Assembly: GCF_023516575.1 (NCBI RefSeq) | Contig: NZ_JAMGBE010000002.1 | Span: 558,001-622,000 of the forward strand | Length of the DNA stretch: 64,000 bases | Direction of reading: 5' to 3' | From: Sphingomonas hankyongi | Lineage (GTDB): Bacteria > Pseudomonadota > Alphaproteobacteria > Sphingomonadales > Sphingomonadaceae | In this document: in pieces, positions 18,908 to 29,751 of the stretch | How the letters are laid out: the number at the start of each line of letters is the position of its first letter | Position numbering within the stretch: the first letter of the stretch is position 1 | Notes under the pieces: generated by a model | What the model saw: the letters and a program-made list of their open reading frames with translations, nothing else | The model's database searches: none | Told to the model about the DNA's origin: nothing | Position numbers and translations under genes: made by a program

Positions 18908-19428
18908 GCCTGCCGATCCCTCGTCAGCAGGAAGGCGATCAGTGCTGCGCCACCCAGCGATAGGATGGCGTTCCATCCGGCCATGGAAATCCCGAGGAAG
19001 CTGAACTGCACCTGGTCGCAACGCACCAGCGGCGCATGGGTGATCTGCTTCAGCAGGTCCGCCGTGCTTCCTCCCGAAGCTAAAGCCGTGCAGGTCGTGA
19101 TGCCCTCGAAAATCTTGGCTTCGACGCCGGCATGATAGACGCCGATCGCGCCCGATATGGCGATCGCTGCCGCGGCAAGCGACGTCAGCGCGCGTGCCCG
19201 CGAGTGATCCGAGGGTGAGGTGAACGCGAGCGCCGCCAACAGGATCGCCGCGGCGTGCGGCCAGCGCTGCCAGTAGCACATCTCGCACGGGTGGAGGCCG
19301 CCGAGATATTGCGAGCCGAGCGCGCTGCCGAGCAGCGCTAGCGGCAGCAACAACGCGATCAGCCTGGCGATCGCTGACGGCCGCATGGCTTCGGGGCCGC
19401 GAAAGGTGGCGGCGGCCGCGTCAGTCAT
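18904..19428 (-). CDS. dsbB: Disulfide bond formation protein DsbB
   Basis: A 174-residue four-helix membrane protein that passes electrons from DsbA to quinone. The first periplasmic cysteine pair is CEMC, followed by YWQRWPH as usual. The second pair is the Cys in GITTCTA and the Cys in PLVRCDQ. Adjacent coq7 makes the quinone it uses. It follows ctpA by three bases and overlaps coq7 by four. The DsbA-like partner may be the CPHC lipoprotein at 3242-3994. Confidence 0.93.
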   Translation of the reverse strand: MTDAAAATFRGPEAMRPSAIARLIALLLPLALLGSALGSQYLGGLHPCEMCYWQRWPHAAAILLAALAFTSPSDHSRARALTSLAAAAIAISGAIGVYHAGVEAKIFEGITTCTALASGGSTADLLKQITHAPLVRCDQVQFSFLGISMAGWNAILSLGGAALIAFLLTRDRQA

Positions 19429-19431
19429 AGA

Positions 19432-20775
19432 CTATTTCGACTTCTTCGTTCCGGCCGCGGACGCGATGTAGGGTGGCGCCGCCAGCCTTTTCAGCGTCTT
19501 CATCGCATAGTCGAGCTGGAAGTCCTTGATGCCCTTCTTCTCGAGCTCGGCAGACGTCATTGCGAAACGCGGATCGGGCGTGTCGTCATTTTCGAGAAGC
19601 TTGTCCTCGACCTTCGCCTGCGCAAGCAGGTGACGCCGAAGATCCGCCTCGCGGATGCGCGGGCGATCCTTGTAATCCTCGTCGGAGAGCTGCGGAACGA
19701 CGATGTCCGGATCGATTCCGCCGGCCTGCACGGAGCGGCCCGACGGCGTGTAATAGCGCGCGGTCGTCAAACGAAGGGCGGCCTGGGGGCCGGTCTGGAC
19801 GACGGTCTGCACCGAGCCCTTGCCGAAGCTCTTCTCGCCCATGACGATGGCGCGGCGATGATCCTGCAGCGCGCCCGCAACGATCTCTGAAGCTGACGCG
19901 GTTCCTGCGTCGACGAGCACGATGACCGGCAGGCCATGGGCCATGTCGCCCGGCCGCGCGTAATAACGTTCGATGTCGTTGCGATCGCGCCCGCGCTGCG
20001 AGACGATCTCGCCGCCTTCGAGGAATGCGTCGCTGATCTCGACAGCCTGGTCGAGCAGCCCGCCGGGGTTTGAACGTAGATCGACGATATAGCCGAGCGG
20101 CTTTCCGCCCGTCGCCTTGTCGATCGACAGCAGCGCCGATTTCGTCTGGTCCGCGACATTGCCGGAGAAGGTATTGATGTTGATGATTCCGATCCCGTCC
20201 TTGATCTCCCATTTGACGGGACGGAGCTCGATCCGCTCGCGAACGAGCGCGACGTCGAACGGCTTGTTGCGGCCGGGCCGGACGATCGTCAGCTTGATGC
20301 TGGTGCCTGGCTGGCCGCGCATCTTCTCGACGGCCTCGTCGAGCGTCAGGCCGTAGACGAGCTCGCCATTGATATGCGTGATGAAGTCGCCCGACTTGAT
20401 GCCTGCGCGCCAGGCCGGCGTGTCCTCGGTTGGAGCGATCACCTTGACCGCTCCATCCTCGGTCGAAACGGTGATGCCGAGGCCTCCGTAATTCCCGTCG
20501 GTGGTCGTCCGAAGCGTATCGAAGTCGGAGGCTTCGACATAGCTCGAATGTGGATCGAGCGCGGCCAGCATGCCGTCGATCGCGCCCTTGATGAGCGTAT
20601 GGTCGTCGACCGGCTCGACATAATTCGCCTTCACCCGCTCATAGACGCTCATGAATTTCTCGAGCTCTTGGTAATTGGTCGTGTCGGCTGCCGCGAACGA
20701 GCTTGCCGTAACCGGCACGAGCGCGAGCGCGCCCACAAGGGCCAGTGGCGGAAGCAGTTTACGATTCATCTTCAT
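19432..20775 (-). CDS. S41 family C-terminal processing peptidase (CtpA type)
   Basis: A 447-residue periplasmic serine protease. A signal peptide ends near SSFAAAD. A PDZ domain (YGGLGITVSTEDG to DEAVEKMRGQPG) is followed by the S41 core with FSGNVADQTKSAL, the catalytic Ser in GTASASEIVAGAL and the general-base Lys in SFGKGSVQT. Enzymes of this type trim C-termini of envelope proteins and cell-wall hydrolases; the neighbouring envC-like gene fits. ATG 20775 is chosen because it starts directly at the signal peptide and 31 bases after the envC stop. Confidence 0.92.
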   Translation of the reverse strand: MKMNRKLLPPLALVGALALVPVTASSFAAADTTNYQELEKFMSVYERVKANYVEPVDDHTLIKGAIDGMLAALDPHSSYVEASDFDTLRTTTDGNYGGLGITVSTEDGAVKVIAPTEDTPAWRAGIKSGDFITHINGELVYGLTLDEAVEKMRGQPGTSIKLTIVRPGRNKPFDVALVRERIELRPVKWEIKDGIGIININTFSGNVADQTKSALLSIDKATGGKPLGYIVDLRSNPGGLLDQAVEISDAFLEGGEIVSQRGRDRNDIERYYARPGDMAHGLPVIVLVDAGTASASEIVAGALQDHRRAIVMGEKSFGKGSVQTVVQTGPQAALRLTTARYYTPSGRSVQAGGIDPDIVVPQLSDEDYKDRPRIREADLRRHLLAQAKVEDKLLENDDTPDPRFAMTSAELEKKGIKDFQLDYAMKTLKRLAAPPYIASAAGTKKSK

Positions 20776-20806
20776 AGGTCGCGTCCTGATGAGCTCGGGC
20801 AAGCGT

Positions 20807-21988
20807 TTACCCGGCTTTTCCGCCCTTTGACAGGCTCTGAGATGAACCTGCGATGAGAGCTGGCGAGTAGCGGTGTCCATTTTGGGACAATTCGACGCCC
20901 AGCGGGCCGATCGTTCGACCAACGTCTTGTCCCAGCGCGACTTTGTCGCCTTTTCGAAGAGATGAGGAGACGTTGAGGAGCAACGTCATCCATCCCTTTC
21001 CATGATCGATGATCAGTATCCCATCATGGTCGCGGAACGGTCCCACGAATTGCACCACTCCCGAAGCGGGCGCGGCGACGGGAACGCCGCGGGGCGTATT
21101 CATGGTGATGCCTCTCGCGCGGATGCCGGCGGCGCTGACCGATCCCATTCCTTCCACGAGCGGCGCTTCGACAGGCAAGCGATAAGCAAAGGGCAAATGC
21201 GGCTTCGCGCCCTCTCCCGCGGCAGGGCGCGGTGGAGCGGAGCCAAGTGCCGCGAGAGATGCAGCGAGGGCATTGGCTGCCGCCCTGCTACCTTGCGACG
21301 TCTGAAGCGCCTGGATGTCCTCCCCGGCCGCGAGGGCCACGTCGCCGGCGATCAGTGCTTGGCCTTCCGCGCCGGCTGCGAGCCGTAAAGCACGCTGTTC
21401 GAGCTCCGCGAATTGCTGGCGCCTCTCGCCAAGTTGCTCCCGGCTCCTGGCGAGCTCGCCTCGCGCTTCGCGTGCGGCCTGCTCTAGCTGTTCGCCGCGA
21501 CGGAGTTCCTGCGACAGCGCCGCCGTGCGGGCGCGGATCACCGGCACAGTGCTGTCGAGCAGGATTCGAAGCTTCACCAGTTCGTCTCCGCTCCGCGGGT
21601 CCGCCGCCGCGAGCAGGGGCGGTTTGCCGGCCATGAGTGCTAACCCCCCGAGGAGGCTGGAGACCGGCATTTGCTCCTTTGCCAGTCTTCCTTTCCGACT
21701 TTCGATGTTCGCGGACAGCAGCCGGAGCCGGGCATCAGCGGCGGTGAGCCTCGCTTCGGCCGCAGCGAGGCCTTCAGCTGCCGAGGCCTGCTTGGCTCGA
21801 AGCTGCGCCGCCTCGCCCCGTGCCGATTTCGCGGACGACTCCAGTTGTGCCGCCCGCGCCTCTGCCTGCGCCTGCTCCTTCTCCGCCCGATCGAGAGTCC
21901 GATCCAGTGTTTCACCTGGAGGCACGACCGGAGCGCTCGCCGCCAGCGATACGGGGGCGACAATAAGAAGGAGGTATAGGTGCCTCAT
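20807..21988 (-). CDS. EnvC-like murein hydrolase activator with degenerate LytM domain
   Basis: A 393-residue periplasmic protein: signal peptide, long Ala/Glu/Arg coiled coil (about residues 28-215), then an M23/LytM-like domain. The metal ligands of active LytM enzymes are not seen: the HxxxD strand reads GITMNTPRG, the Y-x-H strand reads LLLNV and the H-x-H strand reads VELSQNG. This is expected for EnvC, which activates amidases during division instead of cutting wall itself. The start has a GGAGG ribosome site. Neighbours ctpA and rlmH are three to 31 bases away. Confidence 0.9.
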   Translation of the reverse strand: MRHLYLLLIVAPVSLAASAPVVPPGETLDRTLDRAEKEQAQAEARAAQLESSAKSARGEAAQLRAKQASAAEGLAAAEARLTAADARLRLLSANIESRKGRLAKEQMPVSSLLGGLALMAGKPPLLAAADPRSGDELVKLRILLDSTVPVIRARTAALSQELRRGEQLEQAAREARGELARSREQLGERRQQFAELEQRALRLAAGAEGQALIAGDVALAAGEDIQALQTSQGSRAAANALAASLAALGSAPPRPAAGEGAKPHLPFAYRLPVEAPLVEGMGSVSAAGIRARGITMNTPRGVPVAAPASGVVQFVGPFRDHDGILIIDHGKGWMTLLLNVSSSLRKGDKVALGQDVGRTIGPLGVELSQNGHRYSPALIAGSSQSLSKGGKAG

Positions 21989-21991
21989 GCC

Positions 21992-22414
21992 CTAACCTTC
22001 GCGATGATAGGGATGGTTCGCAAGGATCGATGTTGCGCGAAAGAGTTGCTCGGCCAGCATCGCGCGGACCAGCAGATGGGGCCACGTCGCCGAGCCGAAC
22101 GACAGCAGCAGATCCGCGGAGCGGCGTTCGGCATCGTCGTGACCGTCCGCTGCGCCGATCAGGAAGCGTGCCTCGCGTTTGCCCTCGTCCCGCCATGTCT
22201 CGAGCTTGCGAGCGAATTCCAGGGAGGACAGCGTCGATCCTCGCTCATCGAGGACCACGCTGACGCTGTTCGTCGGCAGCGCGGCGACATTTCCGCCTTT
22301 TTCGGGCAGCTCGCTCAGCTTCGTGGGCCAAGGGATGCGCTTCAGATAACGGTCCACCAATTCGGCTTCGGCCGACCGGCCGATCTTGCCACGAGCCACG
22401 ATGTGGAGAAGCAT
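21992..22414 (-). CDS. rlmH: 23S rRNA (pseudouridine-1915-N3)-methyltransferase RlmH
   Basis: A 140-residue SPOUT methyltransferase that modifies pseudouridine 1915 in helix 69 of 23S rRNA. The deep-knot SAM-binding motifs are present: FLIGAADGHD near residues 83-92 and the C-terminal LLVRAMLAEQLFRATSILANHPYH. Length is normal. It begins at the base after the stop codon of the serine-hydrolase gene and ends three bases before envC, in the conserved rsfS-rlmH-envC order interrupted by that hydrolase. Confidence 0.95.
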   Translation of the reverse strand: MLLHIVARGKIGRSAEAELVDRYLKRIPWPTKLSELPEKGGNVAALPTNSVSVVLDERGSTLSSLEFARKLETWRDEGKREARFLIGAADGHDDAERRSADLLLSFGSATWPHLLVRAMLAEQLFRATSILANHPYHREG

Positions 22415-23260
22415 CTACCTTGTTGTGGAGAGCGCCGGCGTGAAGTTCCAGGTCAGCACCGACCGGAACCCGTCGTAGATGGTGCGCGCGGCCTCGGCGA
22501 TCGCTCGCGGCCGATCATTCCCTCCGCGGGCGAACATGGCCACTGCGACCCGGCGGCCGTCGGGCAGGCTGATGAAGCCGACATCGCTCGTGTAGCCGTT
22601 GAGGGTCCCGGTCTTGTGCTCGACGGGCGTGCCGAAGGGCAGCAGGGCCTTGATGCGGTTTTTGCCGGTCTGGCAGCGGGCCATCACATCGAGCAGATAA
22701 TCACGGCTTTCGGGCTTGATCAGTTCCGCCCGATATATCTTCGTCAGCAGGTAAACCATCGCATGGGGCGTGGCCGAGTCCCGACGGTCCCACAGGTCAC
22801 GCTTGTCGGCGAGGAGCTGGGCAATCGTGCGGTCGACCCGAAGCCCGGTGACGCCCTGCTCGCGCAACCAATTGTCCAGCACCCTCGGTCCACCTAGGTC
22901 CGCGAGCAGCATATCGGTCGCCCGATTGTCGCTGTGGATCATCATGCGCTCGAGCAGCGACCGCGCAGACACGCCACTGATCGTATCGTCCAGCGAACGG
23001 CGGCCATGGTCGACCTGCGCGAGGTAAAGCGCGGCTATGGCGACCTTGACTGTGCTCGCCATGGGAAATGCGACGTCCCCGCGGACGCTCACATTCTCGC
23101 CGCTCTTCATGTCGAGCGCATAGACGCCGACGTCCGCGGACTTGTTCGAGATGAGCGAGGAAAGCTGCTGCTCAAGCGACTGGAAGTAAGGTGACGAGGC
23201 CGCAGAAACGGGCTGCGCGAACAGCGCCAGTAGCGACAGGAAGATAGCAATAAAGCGCAT
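22415..23260 (-). CDS. Class A beta-lactamase-like serine hydrolase lacking Glu166
   Basis: A 281-residue secreted penicillin-interacting serine hydrolase. A signal peptide ends near PVSAASS. The three motifs of the fold are present: STVK (Ser69-Lys72), SDN (110-112) and KTG (216-218). By hand alignment the omega loop reads RTIAQLL where class A enzymes have RWEPELN, so Glu166 and Asn170 are absent. The segment between SxxK and SDN is also about 19 residues shorter than in TEM. It may be a peptidase or a very slow lactamase. ATG 23260 is chosen over GTG 23269 because GTGAGGG then serves as ribosome site. It lies between rsfS and rlmH. Confidence 0.82.
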   Translation of the reverse strand: MRFIAIFLSLLALFAQPVSAASSPYFQSLEQQLSSLISNKSADVGVYALDMKSGENVSVRGDVAFPMASTVKVAIAALYLAQVDHGRRSLDDTISGVSARSLLERMMIHSDNRATDMLLADLGGPRVLDNWLREQGVTGLRVDRTIAQLLADKRDLWDRRDSATPHAMVYLLTKIYRAELIKPESRDYLLDVMARCQTGKNRIKALLPFGTPVEHKTGTLNGYTSDVGFISLPDGRRVAVAMFARGGNDRPRAIAEAARTIYDGFRSVLTWNFTPALSTTR

Positions 23261-23265
23261 GGCCC

Positions 23266-23649
23266 TCACCCGCGTGCAGCAGCACTCATGGAATCATCGC
23301 CAAATGCCCACATTCGTTCCAAATTGTAAAAATTTCTTACTTCGGGACGGAATATGTGGACGATTACGTCGTCGGCATCGATCAGCACCCAGTCGGCTGC
23401 AGGGAGTCCCTCGATCCGCGGCGTTCGGCCAAATCGCTCTTTGATCTTGTCTGCAAGCTTAACCGCCATGGAAGCGACCTGCCGCGTCGAGCGGCCGGAC
23501 GCGACCACCATATGGTCGGCGATGTTGGACTTGCCGGCGAGAGGAATGGAAACGACCTCCTGTGCCTGGTCGTCGTCGAGCGACTGGAGCACGAGCCGGT
23601 GGAGGTCTTCGACGTCGTTTGCAGCTGTTTCAGCGGGACGTTCGGTCAA
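23266..23649 (-). CDS. rsfS: Ribosome silencing factor RsfS
   Basis: A 127-residue RsfS/Iojap protein, which binds ribosomal protein L14 and blocks subunit joining under starvation. The family core is clear: DLHRLVLQSLDDDQAQEVVSIPLAGKS, ADHMVVASGRSTRQV and GLPAADWVLIDADDVIVHIF. Translation begins at a TTG (23649) with AGGAG six bases upstream; the frame overlaps the end of nadD by 20 bases, so the two are coupled. Length is typical. Confidence 0.94.
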   Translation of the reverse strand: MTERPAETAANDVEDLHRLVLQSLDDDQAQEVVSIPLAGKSNIADHMVVASGRSTRQVASMAVKLADKIKERFGRTPRIEGLPAADWVLIDADDVIVHIFRPEVRNFYNLERMWAFGDDSMSAAARG

Positions 23650-24289
23650 GTTGTCTCCTGGCGATTGAGGCAGGCCTGGACTGTTTCGGACGCATAACGC
23701 TCGAAGTGCCGCGGCGTTGCCAATTGGGGTCGAGCGCGCGGATGGCCGTCGATGAAGTGGGGTCAGGCGGCAGGCGAAGCATCAAGATCGCCGGTGCACT
23801 CCACTGCGTCCAACGGCTCGCTTGGCTGGAAGGTCGGACAAACCTTCGCAGCCAGCCCATCGCGCGCGCCGCGTGGGCAGCTGAATCATAACCGGGCCGC
23901 CGAATCACCGCAATCGGCACTTTTCGAGCTAAGTTCCTCCAATCACGCCATTTGTGAAAATTTGGCAGAGTGTCGCTTCCAAGCAACCAAATGAACTGAT
24001 AGTGCGGATAGCGCTTCTGCAGTTTTCCAATCGTATCAATCGTATAGCGTGTGGCCTCACGCTGCTCGAAGTCGCTGACGCGAATGCGACCGCTGGCCAG
24101 GCGCTTGGCAGAGGCGAAGCGCGCTTCGAACGGCGCCATGTCCTTCACCCCTTTCTTCAGCGGGTTTCCGGGCGATACCAGCCACCAGACCTCGTCCAGC
24201 CCAAGCACGCGCATGGCATGCTCGCTGATGCGCAGGTGGCCGCGGTGGGCCGGATTGAACGAACCGCCGAGGAGGCCGATGCGCGCCAT
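23630..24289 (-). CDS. nadD: Nicotinate-nucleotide adenylyltransferase NadD
   Basis: A 219-residue nucleotidyltransferase that adenylates nicotinate mononucleotide in NAD synthesis. The N-terminus carries GGSFNPAHRGHL, the GSFDPxHxGH active-site motif, then VWWLVSPGNPLK. The C-terminal ISSTxIR-type motif appears as DPTSSTAIRAL. It is the first gene of the minus-strand chain running to coq7 and has a GGAGG sequence at its ATG. Confidence 0.94.
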   Translation of the reverse strand: MARIGLLGGSFNPAHRGHLRISEHAMRVLGLDEVWWLVSPGNPLKKGVKDMAPFEARFASAKRLASGRIRVSDFEQREATRYTIDTIGKLQKRYPHYQFIWLLGSDTLPNFHKWRDWRNLARKVPIAVIRRPGYDSAAHAARAMGWLRRFVRPSSQASRWTQWSAPAILMLRLPPDPTSSTAIRALDPNWQRRGTSSVMRPKQSRPASIARRQLDRTSR

Positions 24290-24346
24290 CCTCCGCAGCT
24301 AGCATGGCGGGCTGGTCGCTCCTAATATGATGCCCGGGGGTATTAA

Positions 24347-25378
24347 ATGGGCGATCTCGAAGCTGTCGGCGACGCTGTGACCGGGGCAATGCTGGCTCGA
24401 GCCGTGGAGCCGGAAGCCGGCGACACCGGCCATACCCATGAGGGCGCCTGCCTCAACTGCGGAACCAGGCTCGTCGGCCCATTCTGCGCGGTTTGCGGCC
24501 AGAAATCGCACGTTCACCGCTCGCTCAAGGGTTTCTTCCAGGACTTCGTTGCGGGCCTCTTCAATTTCGAGGGCAAGTTCTGGCGGACGCTGCCGATGCT
24601 CGCCTGGATGCCGGGCGAACTGACCCGGCGGTACATCGCCGGCGAACGCGCCCGCTTCATCTCGCCCATCGCGCTTTACCTGTTCACCGTGTTCCTGACG
24701 TTTGCCGTGCTCAATCTGACCGGCGCGCTCGGTGGAGAAAAGCCCAGCGTCGTCGGGTCGAGCCTCGATGTGGCGGCCAAGGAGCAGAAGGCCGATATCG
24801 CAAAGCTTGAGAAGTTTCGGGCGCAACAAGCGAAAGCCGGCAAGCCCGTCGCCAACCTCGACCGCAAGATCGCTTCCGACAAACATGACCTCGCGCAGCT
24901 CGAAAAGGTCCGCCGCGGAGACATCGCGATCGAAGGCGACATGCAGCGCGATTCACCGCAGTGGCTCCGCAACGCGGTGAGAAAGGCCCAAAAGAACCCC
25001 GAGCTTGTCGTCACCAACATGCAGGACGCGGCGTCCAAGTTCAGCTGGCTGCTGATCCCGTTGTCGGTCCCGTTCCTCTGGCTGCTGTTCCCCTTCCGCC
25101 GTCGTCACAACCTCTACGACCACGCGGTCTTCGTAACCTACTCGCTCTCCTTCATGATGATGCTGGTCATCGCTGCGGGACTGCTGGTGGCGGCTGGAGC
25201 GAGCTCGATCGCCGGTTTCCTCTTCTTCGTCCCGCCCTTCCACATGTATCGCCAGCTGAAAGGTGCGTATGAGCTCAGTCGCTTCGGGACGTGGTGGCGG
25301 ACGATCCTGCTGACGACATTCGCGTTCATCGCCGGAGGGCTATTCTTCCTGGTCGTCGCCGCCGTGGGCATGTCCTAA
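24347..25378 (+). CDS. DUF3667 membrane protein with zinc ribbon
   Basis: A 343-residue protein. Residues about 35-53 form a CxxC...CxxC zinc ribbon (CLNCGTRLVGPFCAVCGQ), followed by the DUF3667 core FFQDFVAGLFNFEGKFWRTL and PGELTRRYIAGERARFISPIALYLF. About four membrane helices follow, split by a charged Lys/Glu helical region near 145-215. Function unknown. GGGGG seven bases upstream supports the ATG. It diverges from nadD and converges with a small secreted-protein gene. Confidence 0.8.
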   Translation: MGDLEAVGDAVTGAMLARAVEPEAGDTGHTHEGACLNCGTRLVGPFCAVCGQKSHVHRSLKGFFQDFVAGLFNFEGKFWRTLPMLAWMPGELTRRYIAGERARFISPIALYLFTVFLTFAVLNLTGALGGEKPSVVGSSLDVAAKEQKADIAKLEKFRAQQAKAGKPVANLDRKIASDKHDLAQLEKVRRGDIAIEGDMQRDSPQWLRNAVRKAQKNPELVVTNMQDAASKFSWLLIPLSVPFLWLLFPFRRRHNLYDHAVFVTYSLSFMMMLVIAAGLLVAAGASSIAGFLFFVPPFHMYRQLKGAYELSRFGTWWRTILLTTFAFIAGGLFFLVVAAVGMS

Positions 25379-25379
25379 C

Positions 25380-25754
25380 TCAGCCCCGGCAGGGATATTT
25401 CTTCGCTGCAAAGCCGCCGAACGCCTGGTCGAAACTTTCGCCGCGGCGCTGCGGCGGGAGCGAGCGCAAATAGGCCAGCAGCTCGTCCGGACTGACCGAA
25501 GCCCTGCCCTTCGGAAGGCAAGTGTCGGTCGGACGGCCGGCGGCACGGTCGGCCTCGACCCTAACCCGCGTCTTCCTCGCGGCTTCGCCGACAATCTTCA
25601 TCAGGGTCTTGGCCTCGGAAGAGAAGAGCAAGGTGACCTTGCTTTTCTGCATCAGCGGCTCGGCGCGGGCCAGGAATTCCCCCGCGGTGATCGGGGCTGT
25701 TGCGCCCGCCACTGAAGACGCGGCAGTCACGAGTACAGCCAGTAAGACGCGCAT
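25380..25754 (-). CDS. Small secreted hypothetical protein
   Basis: A 124-residue protein with an N-terminal signal peptide (residues 1-18, ending near AGATAP). The mature part is mainly helical and has two cysteines (in DTCLPKG and KYPCRG) that may form a disulfide. It ends with the strand-like GGFAAKKYPCRG. No family recognised. It is convergent with the DUF3667 gene and 62 bases downstream of ftsH on the same strand. Confidence 0.65.
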   Translation of the reverse strand: MRVLLAVLVTAASSVAGATAPITAGEFLARAEPLMQKSKVTLLFSSEAKTLMKIVGEAARKTRVRVEADRAAGRPTDTCLPKGRASVSPDELLAYLRSLPPQRRGESFDQAFGGFAAKKYPCRG

Positions 25755-25816
25755 GAGCCCTCCCCGTTTGTAAGGAGGGATTCAGCGCGGCCGCGTGAAC
25801 GGCTGTTGAACCGGCG

Positions 25817-27769
<1,953 letters not shown>

Positions 27770-28193
27770 CGCTCTCTCAAAAGCGCAAAAGGCGCGTGCC
27801 CCTTAAAATAGGCGCATCCCCTTCAATAACAATGCGCCCTTAGGGAGTGGTGAACGCACCGTGCCGGCAGTCCGTCGAAAATCACGAAGTTGCCGGTGCC
27901 CCGCGCGGATCGGATCCGGCCGCAAGGTCGTAGCGAGCCGAGCGAAGTTGACTCTTTTGTGACCTTCGCGTCGCGCGGTCGCGCCAGCAGTTTTTCGGCT
28001 GAAAGTGGAAGAAACGGGGGTCCTTCCACTTCGTGCCGTTCCGGGGTCGGCAAGTGCTTAGTAGACGAACGGGAGCCATGATCGACCGGTGGCATGAAAC
28101 GGCAGCTGTAGGACAGACGATTCTGAACGCCTGCCATGCGTGCGGAAATTCTGACGAAATCCGTAGCTGGCATTTCTCGATAATCGCCCGCAA
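27770..28193. other. Intergenic region between ftsH and the antiporter gene
   Basis: About 420 bases without a convincing gene. Open frames here lack ribosome sites and family resemblance. The stretch holds divergent upstream regions for ftsH and the antiporter and a strong inverted repeat at 28003-28031. It also marks the likely left edge of accessory DNA inserted between ftsH and tilS: base composition falls just after it. I saw no duplicated tRNA end or integrase. Confidence 0.5.
28003..28031. repeat. Nine-base inverted repeat (hairpin)
   Basis: AAGTGGAAG and CTTCCACTT are perfect nine-base complements around an 11-base loop. No T-run follows on either side, so it is not a standard intrinsic terminator. 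It could be an operator, an RNA hairpin in the antiporter leader, or an insertion scar. Confidence 0.6.
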
Positions 28194-29468
28194 ATGAAAG
28201 GCATGCATGGACTTGCTCTGAGCGCCTTCGACGCCGCCGCTATCCTTGTCGTTCTGACCGCTGTCCTGGCATGTCTCAATCATCGACTTATTGGCTTGCC
28301 CTCCTCTGTAGCGATGACAGTCATGGGTGCGGTGGCATCTCTGATGGTCATCGCCATCGATTACCTGCTTCCAGCGAGCGACTTGTCTGCAATGGTAGGC
28401 ACGTTCCTCGCTGGAATCGACTTTGAGACGACACTCATGGACGGCATGCTCTCATTCCTGCTTTTTGCCGGGGCCTTGCATGTCGATTGGGGTGACATGC
28501 AGCGCGGCCGATGGCCCATCCTCGTATTGAGCACGATCGGCGTTCTTCTTTCGACGCTGATCGTCGGCGGAGGATTCTTTTTCCTCACCTGGGCAATCGG
28601 AGTTCCCTTGCCGCCATCCTGGTGCTTCGTGTTCGGAGCCTTGATCAGCCCGACCGACCCGGTTGCTGTCATGGGCGTGCTCAAACGCGCAGCCTGCCCA
28701 CCGACTTTGCAAGCGACGGTCGCGGGCGAGAGCCTTTTCAACGACGGAGTGGGAGTTGTCGTAGTTGCTATCTTATTGGCGGCAGCCACCGGCTCCGAGC
28801 CTTTCACGGCGATGTCCGCAATGCAGTCATTTGCGCTGGAAGCAGGAGGCGGAGTGCTTTTGGGACTGGCTGTAGGCTCGATTGGCTTCTGGGCGATGCG
28901 TAGCATCGACGAGTACAACGTTGAATTGATGATCACTCTCGCGATGGTCATGGGAGGATATTCCCTGGGACGTTGGCTCCACGTTAGCGGACCGGTTGCA
29001 ATGGCGGTGGCGGGCCTATTGATTGGCAATGCAGGGGTTGCGTTCGCGATGAGCGAAGAAACACGAGACCACGTGCTTAAGTTTTGGGCACTAGTCGACG
29101 AACTCTTGAATGCGATCCTGTTTTTGCTGATCGGGCTGGAACTGATTGCTATTGCTCCGGATGGTCGGCTTGTCTTGATTGGCGCGATTGCCGTTCCCTT
29201 GGTGCTATTGGCCCGCGCTCTGTCAGTTGCCGCACCACTGGCTGCGCTCAAGTGGATTGCGCTGACGGAAGGTTTGTCTTTGCCGGTACTACTCTGGGGC
29301 GGCATGCGAGGCGGAATATCGGTTGCCCTCGCACTGTCCCTACCAGATGGCCCAGGACGGTCCATCATTCTCGCAGCAACCTATGTCGTCGTGCTATTTT
29401 CCGTAATCGTCCAAGGCATCACTATAGGACCATTTTTCAGGCGGTTCGGGCCTTGCGAGGGGAGTTGA
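28194..29468 (+). CDS. CPA1-family Na+/H+ antiporter
   Basis: A 424-residue monovalent cation:proton antiporter with about 12 membrane helices. The ion-binding helix shows ISPTDPVAVMGVL and the next block is GESLFNDGVGVVVV, both CPA1 hallmarks. A late GGMRGGISVALALSLP segment also matches. The large C-terminal cytoplasmic domain of some CPA1 proteins is absent. Third codon positions contain many more A and T than in flanking core genes, which suggests acquisition. ATG 28203 is an alternative start. It converges with the DUF5985 genes. Confidence 0.9.
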   Translation: MKGMHGLALSAFDAAAILVVLTAVLACLNHRLIGLPSSVAMTVMGAVASLMVIAIDYLLPASDLSAMVGTFLAGIDFETTLMDGMLSFLLFAGALHVDWGDMQRGRWPILVLSTIGVLLSTLIVGGGFFFLTWAIGVPLPPSWCFVFGALISPTDPVAVMGVLKRAACPPTLQATVAGESLFNDGVGVVVVAILLAAATGSEPFTAMSAMQSFALEAGGGVLLGLAVGSIGFWAMRSIDEYNVELMITLAMVMGGYSLGRWLHVSGPVAMAVAGLLIGNAGVAFAMSEETRDHVLKFWALVDELLNAILFLLIGLELIAIAPDGRLVLIGAIAVPLVLLARALSVAAPLAALKWIALTEGLSLPVLLWGGMRGGISVALALSLPDGPGRSIILAATYVVVLFSVIVQGITIGPFFRRFGPCEGS

Positions 29469-29478
29469 AACGGACCAG

Positions 29479-29751
29479 TTATGAGGAGGGCTGCCGGTTC
29501 TTCCGCAACACGGCAAGCAAGATCAGGCCGAATGCTGCCAGCCGGAGGACAAATATCGACCCACGCTCCTCAGTGGGTATATTGGCAAGAGCCAGGAGAG
29601 CCTGCCCAACACCCAGAAGTCCGAAGGCCAGCGCGAACGCCACGAACAACTGGTCATGAGTTCGCCGCCAAGCGCGCACGAAGAGCAACGAGCCGACGAA
29701 GAACCCAAACACTACTGCGCCCGAGAGGAAGCTATAAGCTGTCACTTCCAT
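29479..29751 (-). CDS. DUF5985 small membrane protein (copy 2)
   Basis: A 90-residue protein with three membrane helices and a basic C-terminus. RAWRRTHDQLFVAFALAF and the following helices resemble the DUF5985 family, which is typically found as adjacent pairs, as here. Function unknown. ATG 29751 with GGAAGG upstream is preferred; GTG 29760 is in frame. It overlaps the preceding DUF5985 gene by 20 bases, so translation is coupled. Confidence 0.7.
   Translation of the reverse strand: MEVTAYSFLSGAVVFGFFVGSLLFVRAWRRTHDQLFVAFALAFGLLGVGQALLALANIPTEERGSIFVLRLAAFGLILLAVLRKNRQPSS

Noticed and set aside
27823-28173. Minus-strand open frame of 116 codons in the ftsH-antiporter gap
   Set aside because: No ribosome site, no hydrophobic or catalytic pattern, and it reads through the strong hairpin.
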